Shown here one piece after another: positions 12,548-23,416 of a stretch of DNA of 64,000 nt. Location: positions 1,670,857 to 1,734,856 of the forward strand of contig VZRS01008351.1 in the NCBI GenBank assembly GCA_013398055.1. The letters run 5' to 3'. The notes beneath the pieces are model-generated. The model was not told where the DNA came from, did not search any database, and saw only the letters and a list, made by a program, of their open reading frames with translations. The DNA comes from Ifrita kowaldi. Taxonomy: Eukaryota > Chordata > Aves > Passeriformes > Cinclosomatidae. Both the position numbers and the translations under genes were made by a program. Each line of letters starts with the position of its first letter. Within the stretch, counting starts at the first letter, position 1.

Positions 12548-13183
12548 TGTAGTGCCTCGATGCTGACTGGATGCCAGACACCCACCAAAGCCTCTCTATC
12601 ACTCCCTGCTGCAGCTGGACAGGGGAGACAAAATATCACAGAGGGTTCATGAGTTGAGGTAGGGACAGAGAGAGGTTACTCACCAAATACCATCATAGGC
12701 AAAACAGACTCAAATTGGAGATATTAATTGAATTTATTATGAACAAAATCAGAGCAGGATAATGAGAAGTAAAATAAAACCTTTAAAACACCTTCTCCCC
12801 ACTCTTTCCTCCTTCCCAGCTCTACTTCCTCCCCTCTGGCAACCCAGGGAGACAAGGAATGGGGGTCAGTTCAGTCAATTACAGTCAGTTCATCACATGT
12901 GGTTTCTCCTGCTGCTCAGGGAGAGTCGTCCTTCCCCTGTTTTGTTCTCTGGCCACAGTTACAACTGCGCAATATCTTTACTTTTATTCTTCTTATTCAA
13001 TATATTATCACAGAGGTGTTACCACCATTTGTAATTGGCCCAGCCTTGACCAGCAGCACATCCATCTTTGGACCTGACAGGGCCTGGCTCTGCTGGACAT
13101 GGAGGAAGCTGCTGGCAGCTTGTCACAGAAGCCACCTGGGTAGCACCCCCACTTCCAAGGTTTGGCCATGCAAACCCAATACA
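12548..13183 (-). mobile_element. Solo LTR, ERVL-like family, short form (copy 1)
   Basis: Read on the minus strand, the element starts with TGTATTGGGTTTGCATGGC (from 13183), ends in CTACA at 12548 (TG...CA termini), and is flanked by a perfect 5-bp target duplication (GGCAG). It is collinear with the plus-strand LTR at 17280-18364 at both ends. Shared landmarks are the TGTATTGGG start, the GGTGGTAACACC block, the 'TTTTACTTCTCATT' block and the 'GGCTTTGGTGGG' block near the 3' end. An AATAAA polyadenylation signal lies at 12738-12733. No internal gag or pol sequence is present, so this is a solo LTR left by recombination. At 636 bp it lacks the repeated middle portion found in the longer copy. 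Confidence 0.85.
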
Positions 13184-13188
13184 GGCAG
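13184..13188 (+). other. Target-site duplication, right
   Basis: GGCAG, the partner of 12543-12547. Confidence 0.8.
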
Positions 13189-14209
13189 ATGCTGTGTGTA
13201 TGAGCCCAGCTAGCCAAGACAAAAGCCCTCTGCTCCTGCACTGTTTTGTTTTGAACGGCAGCAGACATCAGTTGCCTCTTTCTCTTTGGTCAATCTTTCA
13301 GTACATTCTTCTGACCGTGGGTGGTGTGAAGTGTGAGGTAGGGTGTGAGAGAGACCCTGGACAAACAAGCAGGGCAGGATGGCCTGGAAAGAGGAGCACT
13401 GAATGGGGAAGCATTGCTCCAAGAGAGGGACATTTGCAGGTGTGTTGACACTAAAGAGGAGGACACAGGAAATTCCAGGGGTGTACGGACCTTCTGCCCT
13501 CAGGAATAGGGGGTTGATGTGCTGTCAATGGCCACGTTGTGAGTGGGATGGCCAAGGCAGAAGGGGGGGACAGTGGATGTGCAGGAGAGCCATCAAAGTC
13601 CTGGACTGCATCCAGATTTCCACTCCTGGAGGAGGCCCGAGTCCTGCTGACCCTTGTATCTTCACCTCAGACCATCAGGCATGCCAGGTATTTTCCCAAA
13701 ACTGCTCCAGATGTCAGGGGAAAGGGATAGAAAATTTTTCTGGGGAGGACACAAGAGAGAGGAAAGCAGAAGGCATAGGTAGGGCTCTGTTTCAGGCGTG
13801 GCCTGGAGCAGCAGAAGCTCCTGCAGCCGCCACTGCAGACACTGGCATGTAGGGTCATTCATGTGAGAAATCCCTGTGATATGGGAAACTTCCTGGTGAA
13901 GAAACCACAGCCCCTGCTCGAGCCAGGAGACAGCAGCGTGCCCACAGTTTGGGTATTGTTTTGAGCAAACCCAGCAGTTTTTTGGGAGCTGCTGGAGGCT
14001 AGTGGTTCTTCACAAACTCTCCACATTGTTCTGCCGTGGGTACAACCTTGAACTGTGCTTAAACTGGGGTTCTGTCCTGGAAACACAGACCGACAAATGC
14101 AGCATTTTATGTACTATTAGCTCTGAGCCTGCTCAAACCTGCTGACTTGACAGCAGGCTACTAGATGAAAGCAGGCTTAGTTCACTTATAATCCAGAAAC
14201 AGAGAGCTC

Positions 14210-14310
14210 NNNNNNNNNNNNNNNNNNNNNNNNNNNNNNNNNNNNNNNNNNNNNNNNNNNNNNNNNNNNNNNNNNNNNNNNNNNNNNNNNNNNNNNNNNN
14301 NNNNNNNNNN
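14210..14310. other. Assembly gap (run of 101 Ns)
   Basis: Run of N characters separating two near-identical 2305-bp blocks. It is close to the conventional 100-N placeholder, so its true length is probably unknown. It may be negative, meaning the flanking contigs overlap. Confidence 0.97.
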
Positions 14311-16615
14311 CTCCTGCTATGTTTAAAACCACTTCCAAAGGCTTCCAAGTTTTATTTCCTTCCTATTTTCTACATAAATAGCTGGAGTTTGTTCATGCTT
14401 GGGGAGATTAATAAAACTATAGAGTAGATTGTGAAATTCATCCCAAACCAAAATACAATGAGCTCCATTCCAAGACCTCCTGCAGGCTCCATTTCTTTAA
14501 TTAAATATATGCCAAGATTCCTCTCCATGAAGTAAATATATAAAACTGCATATTTGAGGGCAATTATAAGCTACTGTATTTTGACATTTCTTCACTGCAA
14601 ATCTTTTAACCTTTATTAAGGGAATTCTGGTTGAATGGATTTCTACTTGAGATATATATAGCAAGAAAGCTTAATGTCTGTATGAAATTATGGACAAACT
14701 AAAGAGAAATCGTAGGAAATGTGAGTAAATGAAACCCTGATTTTGGTCCTGCCAAAGGCTGTGGCCAGGAAATGTTCATCCTTAGCAAGAGCTACGTGAT
14801 TGTACTGAAAGCAGAGAAGGGTGTTTTTACTGGGGAATCTCCACCTTTCTCCATTCACAGTCTGGCTTTGCTGGCACACAGAACAACGTGTTTCCAAGCC
14901 TTGTGGCAGTGGTGTCATAGGAAAGGAGATAGGGCTGGTTGCAAATGGGGCAGTGTAGTGCCTCGATGCTGACTGGATGCCAGACACCCACCAAAGCCTC
15001 TCTATCACTCCCTGCTGCAGCTGGACAGGGGAGACAAAATATCACAGAGGGTTCATGAGTTGAGGTAGGGACAGAGAGAGGTTACTCACCAAATACCATC
15101 ATAGGCAAAACAGACTCAAATTGGAGATATTAATTGAATTTATTATGAACAAAATCAGAGCAGGATAATGAGAAGTAAAATAAAACCTTTAAAACACCTT
15201 CTCCCCACTCTTTCCTCCTTCCCAGCTCTACTTCCTCCCCTCTGGCAACCCAGGGAGACAAGGAATGGGGGTCAGTTCAGTCAATTACAGTCAGTTCATC
15301 ACATGTGGTTTCTCCTGCTGCTCAGGGAGAGTCGTCCTTCCCCTGTTTTGTTCTCTGGCCACAGTTACAACTGCGCAATATCTTTACTTTTATTCTTCTT
15401 ATTCAATATATTATCACAGAGGTGTTACCACCATTTGTAATTGGCCCAGCCTTGACCAGCAGCACATCCATCTTTGGACCTGACAGGGCCTGGCTCTGCT
15501 GGACATGGAGGAAGCTGCTGGCAGCTTGTCACAGAAGCCACCTGGGTAGCACCCCCACTTCCAAGGTTTGGCCATGCAAACCCAATACAGGCAGATGCTG
15601 TGTGTATGAGCCCAGCTAGCCAAGACAAAAGCCCTCTGCTCCTGCACTGTTTTGTTTTGAACGGCAGCAGACATCAGTTGCCTCTTTCTCTTTGGTCAAT
15701 CTTTCAGTACATTCTTCTGACCGTGGGTGGTGTGAAGTGTGAGGTAGGGTGTGAGAGAGACCCTGGACAAACAAGCAGGGCAGGATGGCCTGGAAAGAGG
15801 AGCACTGAATGGGGAAGCATTGCTCCAAGAGAGGGACATTTGCAGGTGTGTTGACACTAAAGAGGAGGACACAGGAAATTCCAGGGGTGTACGGACCTTC
15901 TGCCCTCAGGAATAGGGGGTTGATGTGCTGTCAATGGCCACGTTGTGAGTGGGATGGCCAAGGCAGAAGGGGGGGACAGTGGATGTGCAGGAGAGCCATC
16001 AAAGTCCTGGACTGCATCCAGATTTCCACTCCTGGAGGAGGCCCGAGTCCTGCTGACCCTTGTATCTTCACCTCAGACCATCAGGCATGCCAGGTATTTT
16101 CCCAAAACTGCTCCAGATGTCAGGGGAAAGGGATAGAAAATTTTTCTGGGGAGGACACAAGAGAGAGGAAAGCAGAAGGCATAGGTAGGGCTCTGTTTCA
16201 GGCGTGGCCTGGAGCAGCAGAAGCTCCTGCAGCCGCCACTGCAGACACTGGCATGTAGGGTCATTCATGTGAGAAATCCCTGTGATATGGGAAACTTCCT
16301 GGTGAAGAAACCACAGCCCCTGCTCGAGCCAGGAGACAGCAGCGTGCCCACAGTTTGGGTATTGTTTTGAGCAAACCCAGCAGTTTTTTGGGAGCTGCTG
16401 GAGGCTAGTGGTTCTTCACAAACTCTCCACATTGTTCTGCCGTGGGTACAACCTTGAACTGTGCTTAAACTGGGGTTCTGTCCTGGTAACACAGACCGAC
16501 AAATGCAGCATTTTATGTACTATTAGCTCTGAGCCTGCTCAAACCTGCTGACTTGACAGCAGGCTACTAGATGAAAGCAGGCTTAGTTCACTTATAATCC
16601 AGAAACAGAGAGCTC
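14311..16615. repeat. 2305-bp block, second copy (probable assembly duplication)
   Basis: Offset by exactly 2406 bp from 11905-14209 and collinear with it throughout, including the LTR. Its left edge starts flush at the N run, while its right edge continues into unique DNA at 16616. That is the mirror image of the first copy, as expected for unmerged contig overlap or two haplotypes. A genuine tandem duplication is possible but needs no such gap. Confidence 0.9.
14954..15589 (-). mobile_element. Solo LTR, ERVL-like family, short form (copy 2)
   Basis: Same insertion as at 12548-13183, with the same TG/CA ends and the same GGCAG target duplication at 14949-14953 and 15590-15594. It is present twice only because the surrounding block is present twice. 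It should not be counted as an independent insertion. Confidence 0.85.
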
Positions 16616-17279
16616 CAGATGAATTTTCTTACACACCATAGTTTTCAACTTTTTTTTTACTGGTAATCATCCTGCCATAGGAAAGAAAGACAGCAGAATA
16701 AAACTTGAACTTGCCATTCTTATCTGGTCAAAACGGAAGTTGTCTCTCCAAAACCCCAAATTTCGCTTCCAATACATGTGTTGAAACTTTGCCATGGATA
16801 TTTTTCTGCCTTTTAAGAAAAAACATTAGATGATCCATCTATAAGAGGATCTCTGACATCAATTGGTAATGGATACTGCACTTTAAAAAGATTCATTCTG
16901 AACAGCTCCTGCCCCACACAAACCCTAAGCCTGTTTGGCCTGACCTTCTGTGGCTTTTCTTGCCTGCAGAATAACTCATGAAATTTTTAGCATTCCTGCA
17001 ATCATAACATCTGGGCCTCGTTGTTCTATACCTTGGGAAAAAGGGGGGCAGTGACAAACACACTTTGAATTCACATCCTCTTTCATCTGGTTTTCTACAA
17101 GTTTTGAATCAAGATGCTCAAGCATAAATTTTTGCTGGTCATTTCTGGCTGCCCTCCTGAGGAGCAGCCAGCAGAGTGAAAGAGGGAGATGAGCCAGCAG
17201 AGTGATCCTGTGCATACAGCACTGGGGTGCTTCTTTGTGTTGGACAAGTAAATGGAAGAGTCACTCATTAAAAATATTC
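16616..17279. other. Unique noncoding DNA
   Basis: AT-rich sequence between the duplicated block and the plus-strand LTR. No exon, repeat family or RNA recognised. Confidence 0.45.
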
Positions 17280-18364
17280 TGTGTATTGGGTTTATGTGGC
17301 AAGCTTTTGGTAGCAAGGGTTGCTATAGGGGTGACTTCTCTGAGAAGATGCTGGAAGCTCCCCTTGTGTCAAGTGGAGACAATGCCAGTCAGCTCCAAGA
17401 GGGACCCGATGCTGGCCAAAGCCGAATCCATCAGGGACAGTGGTAACACCTTGGGGTAACATATTTAAGAGAAGGGGAAAAAATTGCAGCACTGGAACAA
17501 TTGCAGCTGAAGAAAGGACTAAGAATGTGTGGGAGGAAAAGCTCTGCAGGCACCAAGGTCAGTGCAGAATGAGGGGGAGGAGGTATTCCAGGCATCAGAG
17601 CTGAGATCCTCTGCAGTCCACGGTGGAGTCCACCGTGAAGCAACTGTGCCCCTGCAGCGGCTGGAGCTCCAGAGTGGACCAGAGAATCACCTGCAGCCCC
17701 CGGAGGACTCAGTATCAGAGCAGGAGGATACCCAAAGGAAGCTGTGACCTCATGGAAAGCCTTCACTGGAGCAGGGTCCTGGCAGGACTTACAGACCTGT
17801 GGAGAGAGGATTCCATGCTGGAGCAGGTTTGCTGTTAGGGCTTGTGATGCTGTAGGTGACCCATGCTGGAGAAGTCTGTTCCTGAAGGACTGCGCCCTGT
17901 GGTGGTGATCCACACTGGAGCAGTTCGTGAAGAGAGGCTTTGGGAAGTACTCAGATTGGAGAACTTTGTCTCCTGTGGCAGGACATTGTGGAAACAAGGG
18001 AAGAGTGTGAGGAGTCCCCTCTCTGAGGAGGAAGGAATGGCAGAGCCAAAGTGTGGTGAACTGGCCACAGCCCCCATTCCCCAGTGTTGTTGGTGGGGAG
18101 GAATGAGAGGATCTGGGAAGAAGGGAGGTGTGGGGGGAGATGTTTTTTAAGATTTGGTTTTACTTCTCATTGTCTTACTCTGATTTTATTAGTGACAAAA
18201 ATAATTTTTTTTTCAAGTTGAATCTCTTCTGCCCATGATCTCTTCCTGTCCTTATCTCTACCCACGAGCCTTCCCTTGTATTTTCTATCCCCTGTCCAGA
18301 TGAGAAGGGAAGTGACAGAGGGGCTTTGGTGGGCACCTCACATCCAGCCAGGGTTAACCTACCA
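17280..18364 (+). mobile_element. LTR, ERVL-like family, long form, apparently solo
   Basis: The 5' end (TGTGTATTGGGTTTATG) and 3' end (CCAGCCAGGGTTAACC, then TACCA) match the short LTR at 12548-13183 in collinear blocks. If the ends are 17280 and 18364, the flanking pentamers are TATTC and TATAC, a one-mismatch target duplication. The family start could instead be 17282. The middle (about 17540-18110) has no counterpart in the short copy and carries degenerate tandem units anchored on CTGGAG (about 17766, 17818, 17866, 17915, 17955). A weak TATA-like ATTTAAG lies near 17465. No retroviral internal region follows. The 188-codon antisense frame at 17431-17997 is an artefact of the LTR. Confidence 0.8.
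17766..17965 (+). repeat. Degenerate ~50-bp tandem units inside the LTR
   Basis: The motif CTGGAG, usually followed by CAG or AAG, recurs at about 17766, 17818, 17866 and 17915, with a decayed copy near 17955. The spacings are 52, 48, 49 and ~40 bases. The short LTR of the same family lacks this part. Confidence 0.55.
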
Positions 18365-19656
18365 TATACTGGAAGATTTTTTGCAACCTATTAAAAATAC
18401 CAAATTAGTGCTGGTATGTGAATTGTATTTTCTTTAGTCCCTTTCACAGACCTGCAGGAGTTTCTCTCTTGCACATCACTAAACTTTGAGCTGGGCACAT
18501 TAAGAGGTCTTTGGTGATTTGAAGAAAACCATCTTCCTGTACTTGTTGCAAAGAGAAGTAGCATAGTTAAAAATAAATAATTATGACTCTTAGTATTTTA
18601 CTCTTCTCTAATGATTTCCTTTTGCATCAGCTGCACTTCGTGGTGTTACACAGTGTGTAGGAAATGCCATCAATAACCTGTAACCTTTCAAAGGTCAGGG
18701 GTCACGATGTCCATTCTGATGGGCAAAAGCATTATAGAAGCAATGCATGCGTTTGGGACTGGAAAGGGTTAGATTTTGGTACAGCTGTAGATTCATTAAC
18801 TATAGGAGTACAGCGTTGCATTGTTGTTATGGTTTGATAGAATGCTTGGAAACAAGCAAAAGATCAGTTTGTGTTTGGGAAGGAATAATTCAGCTTCATG
18901 TGGATGCCTTTTATTTTTAGAGAAATGTGTCTCCCTTAGACCCTTGTAAAAATAAATTTTGTGGAGCAGAGGGACATTGCCTGCATGCAGAATCAACTAT
19001 TTGCCAAATGTTTTCTTTGTTTAAAATATGCACTTGCTAGACTGAAGCCCAAACTGCAAAGTTCAAACCAACACTCAAATTCTAAACAGTGCAGACTTTA
19101 AAGTCACTGAAGTCCAACTGGGAATCGTGGCACTATAAGCAGTCCTGGAGTTAAATTTTTACAGCAGCCTTTGCTTACAAAATATCAGAAGAGGTGCAAG
19201 TGCTACCACCTGTTTCCTTCGTCACCACTCCCAGTTTTCGCAACAGCTCAGCGGTTACTGTGCTCCGCCAGGATGGGAATGACCCAAGCTCAGTTTTTGG
19301 AGAGATGGGAAAGCATTTGGGCCCACAGACTCTCAGGGTGTGCTCAAGAGGGTCTCCTTCAGACAGTCCTGCAAAAGGACACTGTTTTCATCAAATGCTA
19401 GATTAAAAATCAAAAGAATTTGAGCATGACTATTTTTTATGCCAGGTGATATTACCTGGAAGAGAGAGACAAGGGTAGCAAGCCTTGCTCCAGCAAAAAG
19501 TTATTTGGGGCAGAATACTCGAGCAAGGGTGGAAGCTAAGAGCTGGAACCAATTTTTATTTTTTTTTTCCTAAGTGAACACCTTCATACTCACCAAGCTG
19601 GTGTCAAGGACATGGTTTGTGTCCCTGTCTGGCTCCCTTGGCACACAGGATTACTG
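18365..19656. other. AT-rich noncoding DNA
   Basis: Only short reading frames. No repeat family recognised by eye. Confidence 0.45.
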
Positions 19657-19740
19657 CGGGCAGGGCAGGGCAGGGCAGGGCAGGGCAATAACTGATAGCC
19701 TGGATTTGGGAGGGGGTGATGGGGTGGGGGAGCAGGGAAG
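19657..19740 (+). repeat. GGGCA short tandem repeat and G-rich tract
   Basis: About five to six tandem copies of the pentamer GGGCA (19657-19687) are followed by a second G-rich run (about 19708-19740) with four or more G-triplets. Both have the spacing expected of G-quadruplexes on the plus strand. The repeat is likely to be length-polymorphic. Confidence 0.75.
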
Positions 19741-20439
19741 GGATGTCTCAGCGCGGGAGGGGCCACTCTTTCACATCCCTAGGGAAGCACATCAAGCCAT
19801 GGGACAGAAGTGCAGGGCAATCAATGGCCTGATATTCCTTACTCACCCCAGTCAGGTATGCACAATACTAGATAACGTTGATCAGGGGCCATAATCAATG
19901 ACAGCCTTTGGGGGAATTTTAGGTGACCAGTTACACATTATTAATTCATTTAGCTTAATAACCTATGAATAACTTTGAAGACAAGGAGTTATTTGGTAAA
20001 GTGGAGGCTTTTTCTTTAAATCTAATTTTCATTTTTAGTGAAATATAACACAGGACAACAACCAGTGATAGTAGCTCCAGTGTATGAAAACAGGAGGTTT
20101 ATCATTCAACACATTGCAGTGCATGGCTTGAACCTTCAGAGCTGCTTCTTAGCAATTTTAAGATGATACCTGTGGGTGTGGGGCACTTGGGTGCTTCTAG
20201 ATCCTTGGCTGAAAGTGCTCCTTCTCAAGGCTATTCTGTGAACCAGGTTCAAAGCTTTCAGCGGGGAAATCTCCCGTGAAAGACTCGTGCTTCCTCTGTG
20301 ATCCCTGGTAATCTTTCCCTAAGAGAAAAATCTGCATTACTGTGGTCTGAATTAAATATGCAAGCAGAGTTTGACTTCTTCCCTTACCCTGTAATTAATG
20401 TATAAAGTACCCATCTCTTGGCAACATCTCTGGGTGGTG
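19741..20439. other. Noncoding DNA, nothing recognised
   Basis: AT-rich stretch with no supported gene or repeat. Confidence 0.4.
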
Positions 20440-20738
20440 TGTAGCACAGGAGCACTCAGCCCACCTGGGCTGCAGAGCCGGGGTTTGCTCCTGCCGCCAA
20501 AGCGGACACTACCGGGCAAGGAAAAAGCGAACTGAAGGAAGGCTGCCGTGCTCAGTGACGAGGTGACCTGAAGAGAAAGGCCTGATGTGCCCAGCTGGGA
20601 TGACAGCCACCGAGAGACCCCAGTGGACATCCTCGGGGAAGAAGCTCCATAGATGGAGTCCCTGCCGAGAAGGTTCAAACAGCAAACCCAAGCGCAGCAA
20701 AACTGCACAGCTAAAAAAAAAAAAGAAAGAAAAAAAGA
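20440..20738 (+). other. GC-rich segment ending in an A-rich tail (possible retrocopy or noncoding exon)
   Basis: About 270 bases with far more CpG dinucleotides than either neighbour end in an A-rich tail (20712-20738) of interrupted A-runs. A GC-rich body plus A-tail in AT-rich surroundings is what a retroposed transcript fragment would look like. A noncoding-RNA exon or an isolated CpG-rich patch fits equally well. The frames here (118 codons minus, 62 codons plus) show no known domain. I found no clear flanking target duplication. Confidence 0.25.
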
Positions 20739-20744
20739 TAGTTT

Positions 20745-20960
20745 TCATGTTCCATAAGGCTATGATTATGTGATATACATATTTTTATTCAAGATCAAAG
20801 CGTTGTTTTTAATAGTTAAATATTCACATATGCAAATGAGATTTGATTTGCATAAAGTGATAATTATGTTATTCATTAGGACTTGGTAAATGTTGTGTTC
20901 AAATTCCACGATCATTTTGCTTTAGGGTTACTGAGAAACAAGTTTATGAGGTTGAGGGAA
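20745..20960. promoter_or_regulatory. Candidate conserved enhancer with inverted octamer pair
   Basis: A very AT-rich, non-repetitive block with a perfect octamer ATGCAAAT (20830-20837), a perfect inverted octamer ATTTGCAT (20846-20853) eight bases later, and several ATTA/TAAT homeodomain cores (for example TGATAATTATG at 20858-20868). POU-family factors bind octamers. The composition resembles vertebrate developmental enhancers. Activity and conservation are inferred, not shown. Confidence 0.3.
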
Positions 20961-21099
20961 AACCTATTGTGAAAGTAAATGGCGGAGTTTATTTCCACCA
21001 AGCCGGGATGATTTCCCTACCTCCTACGTTCCCAGGGTGGCATGTCCAGTCTAGCCCATTATATCAGCTAATATCTGTGGGGAGGCCCAGGGCTGCTGT

Positions 21100-21290
21100 C
21101 CCTGCAAGGTCATCTGTCAATGCCAGCCGGGGAGGGGGAGCTGTCAGTCTCCCCGTGTCATTGTCCCTTCCCAGCTGCCCCGCCGCGCTCTGCCCGGCCG
21201 GCGCGGGGCTGCGGGAGCGCTCCCGCTTCCCTCCCCGCTTCCCTCCCCGCTTCCCTCCCCGCTCACACGCGCCTTCCCCTGGGTCAGGAG
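21100..21290. promoter_or_regulatory. Small CpG-rich patch, possible minor promoter
   Basis: A compact GC- and CpG-rich stretch (densest about 21178-21225) in otherwise CpG-poor DNA, followed by three tandem 12-bp units. It is smaller than a typical CpG-island promoter. It could be the start of an unannotated noncoding RNA or an enhancer-type CpG patch. A palindromic octamer-like ATTTGCAAAT lies just downstream at 21393-21402. Confidence 0.3.
21222..21263 (+). repeat. Three tandem 12-bp units
   Basis: The unit CCCGCTTCCCTC is repeated three times without change (21222-21257) and followed by a partial fourth. It encodes nothing convincing. The repeated Phe-Pro-Pro-Arg translation is a by-product. 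Confidence 0.85.
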
Positions 21291-23416
21291 GAACAATGGA
21301 GCAAGCAGGACAGGGCAAGCCTGTGCCGAGCTGCAGACACTTGATAAATGGGTGGGCAGGCGGCAAGTGACAATATGCAGACAAGTGATATCATTTGCAA
21401 ATGGATCCGGCAAGGAAAGCAAGAATACAGAGGGGGGGGAAGACAGAGTTAGGGGCACGGAAAAGGTTTCTCTTTAACCCTTGAAGGAGGGTGGGAAATA
21501 TGCTAGCTTGGATCTCTGGGAAATAAAAGGTTGGGAATACTGCTTTCTGGTCCCTCACCTGCCACCTCCGCGATAGCAGAACACCCCACGAGGAAGGCAT
21601 ATGACATTCATTGCTTTCTTAAAAAATGCATTTTTAATATCTTTAGCCTTCTCTCCTGATGCATAGAGATGGGCATCTTGGGAATTACCTGGGATTTACT
21701 TTCCTTAACTCCTTCCTTCGAGAGATTCCCATCTCCTTGTTTTCAAGTGGAGGTCATTGCCTCAGAGTAAGGCCCAGTGCTCGGGCTGCACTGACCTCAC
21801 CCTTCAGACACCCCAGTGCTGGCATTAGCCCATCACCCTGGTGAGTCAGCATCCCAGGAAGACGCCACGTCCCACTGGCAGGCCAGCGGAGTCAGGAAGG
21901 GGTCAGGACTGCTGTGTGTGTAAATGGCTCTTCAGGAGTGGCTTACCAAGCCAGACAAATTGGCAAATAGGAGAGTTGCTATGCGTGCTTTAAATATTTG
22001 TGTATGTAAATATTTTGTAAAGGTCAGTCATGAGATTAAAACCCCTCCTTTCCCCCAAACCCTTTCTAAACACTGGAATGAGAAGCAATCATCATCCAGT
22101 AGATTGAATGCAAAAAGGACTGGACAGTCTACTTAAGCTGTAGAACTAATTTTTTTCACTACGTAACTGTTATGTGTCTCTCCTAGTGGCCAACAATCTC
22201 CACCTTTCTTTCATGTGTGTATTTTTTCTGGCCCCAGTCACACAAGAAGTTTTATATCCATGCTATTTGCTTCCAATGGACATGGGCTGTGTTCACACAC
22301 CATGGGATTTGCCCTCCTGTCTCATAAGCCCAGCTGTGCCAGTGGAGTTGATCCTGCCCCGCTGTGCTCAGGCTGTCATGGTGCATGCCAAGGAAGTCAG
22401 ACCATCTGCTTGGAGAACATGTTCAGGGATGGCTGCTGGGACTGAGCACTTTGGGATCATGGAGTTACCATAAATCTGCTTGTGGCAGCATCACCTCTGC
22501 AAATGAGCCCCATGCAGAATTTCCAAGACCATCAGGATGGGGAGTGTGTCTGCAAAAGCTGAGTCACAGACTGTGTGTTGAGGCAATGCTACAACCAAGT
22601 TTTGGGTTTATGTTTTGTTCTTTATACAGAGGAGGTTTTTGACAAGAGCTGAACAGATCTGTAGAATGCTCTCTAGGCATCACAAATTCTTCTCTGCTTA
22701 TTGATAGAACCACTGTCATGGGTGTCTGAGGAGGTTTCCAGCACAGAGGCTACAACTCATCTAAATGAAAACAACCATCAGCCCCGTGTTTCATGGCAGG
22801 TAGCATTGGCTTGCAGTGAACACTGGCCAAATGAACTAATGAACTAGATCAGGATGTAATTCTTCCATGGTGAGATTTGCAACCAGGGTTTTGGGGTGAT
22901 AGAGAATCTCAGAGTGCAGTATTTTGTGTGGTACAACCTCTCCACCATCTTTCCTGCCACTCTTAAACATAGTATAAACTTTGAAGTAATGCTTCCAGCC
23001 CTTTTCCCTGCAAAGACATGTCATCTTCCTTTTTCTCTCTCTCTCTCTCTTTACTTGCTGGATATCAGCTGTAGTTAACATATTTTAGTTATTCTATTTA
23101 AATGCACTAAAAATACAGGTCAAATAGCTGGATCATCCATTGACTGCCTCATTATCCTATTGAATGAGGACTCTTTTGGCTTTTACTGTGGACATGGATA
23201 GGATATATTAGAACTTGTCTGTCCTTAATAACTTCATACACGCCCATCTAAATGGCCAATTAATGTTCACATCTGCCTTAATGTTATTTATTAATCTGTG
23301 TTACCTGTAACAGCCACTAATGCTTTTGGAACTTATTTCTCTTCATTCCTGACTTTTGTTCTGTTCTTTGGCCCCACATTAATGCTGTATTTCTTTCAGA
23401 ACCTCTCTCACTGTAA
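21291..23416. other. AT-rich noncoding DNA
   Basis: No exon or large repeat recognised. It contains a CT dinucleotide run at 23030-23051. Confidence 0.45.
23030..23051 (+). repeat. CT dinucleotide run
   Basis: Pure TC/CT alternation of about ten units inside a pyrimidine-rich stretch. Confidence 0.9.

Larger units (their letters stand above)
11905..14209. repeat. 2305-bp block, first copy (probable assembly duplication)
   Basis: The whole block recurs at 14311-16615 at a constant offset of 2406 bp. On reading I saw a single substitution (A at 14081, T at 16487). Its left edge continues into unique DNA, while its right edge stops abruptly at the run of Ns. The block contains a minus-strand solo LTR and otherwise unrecognised noncoding sequence. 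All reading frames in it are short and have no recognisable domain. The geometry matches the end of one contig that overlaps the start of the next. Confidence 0.9.

Noticed and set aside
11905..16615. Biological tandem duplication carrying an LTR
   Set aside because: Not excluded, but the N run at the exact junction, near-identity and one-sided flanks make an unmerged contig overlap the simpler explanation.
17431..17997. 188-codon minus-strand open frame
   Set aside because: Lies inside the LTR on the antisense strand and reflects LTR composition, not a gene.
12548..18364. One full-length provirus bounded by the two LTRs
   Set aside because: The LTRs are in opposite orientation and differ in length. 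The short one has its own target duplication, and no gag/pol-like sequence lies between them.
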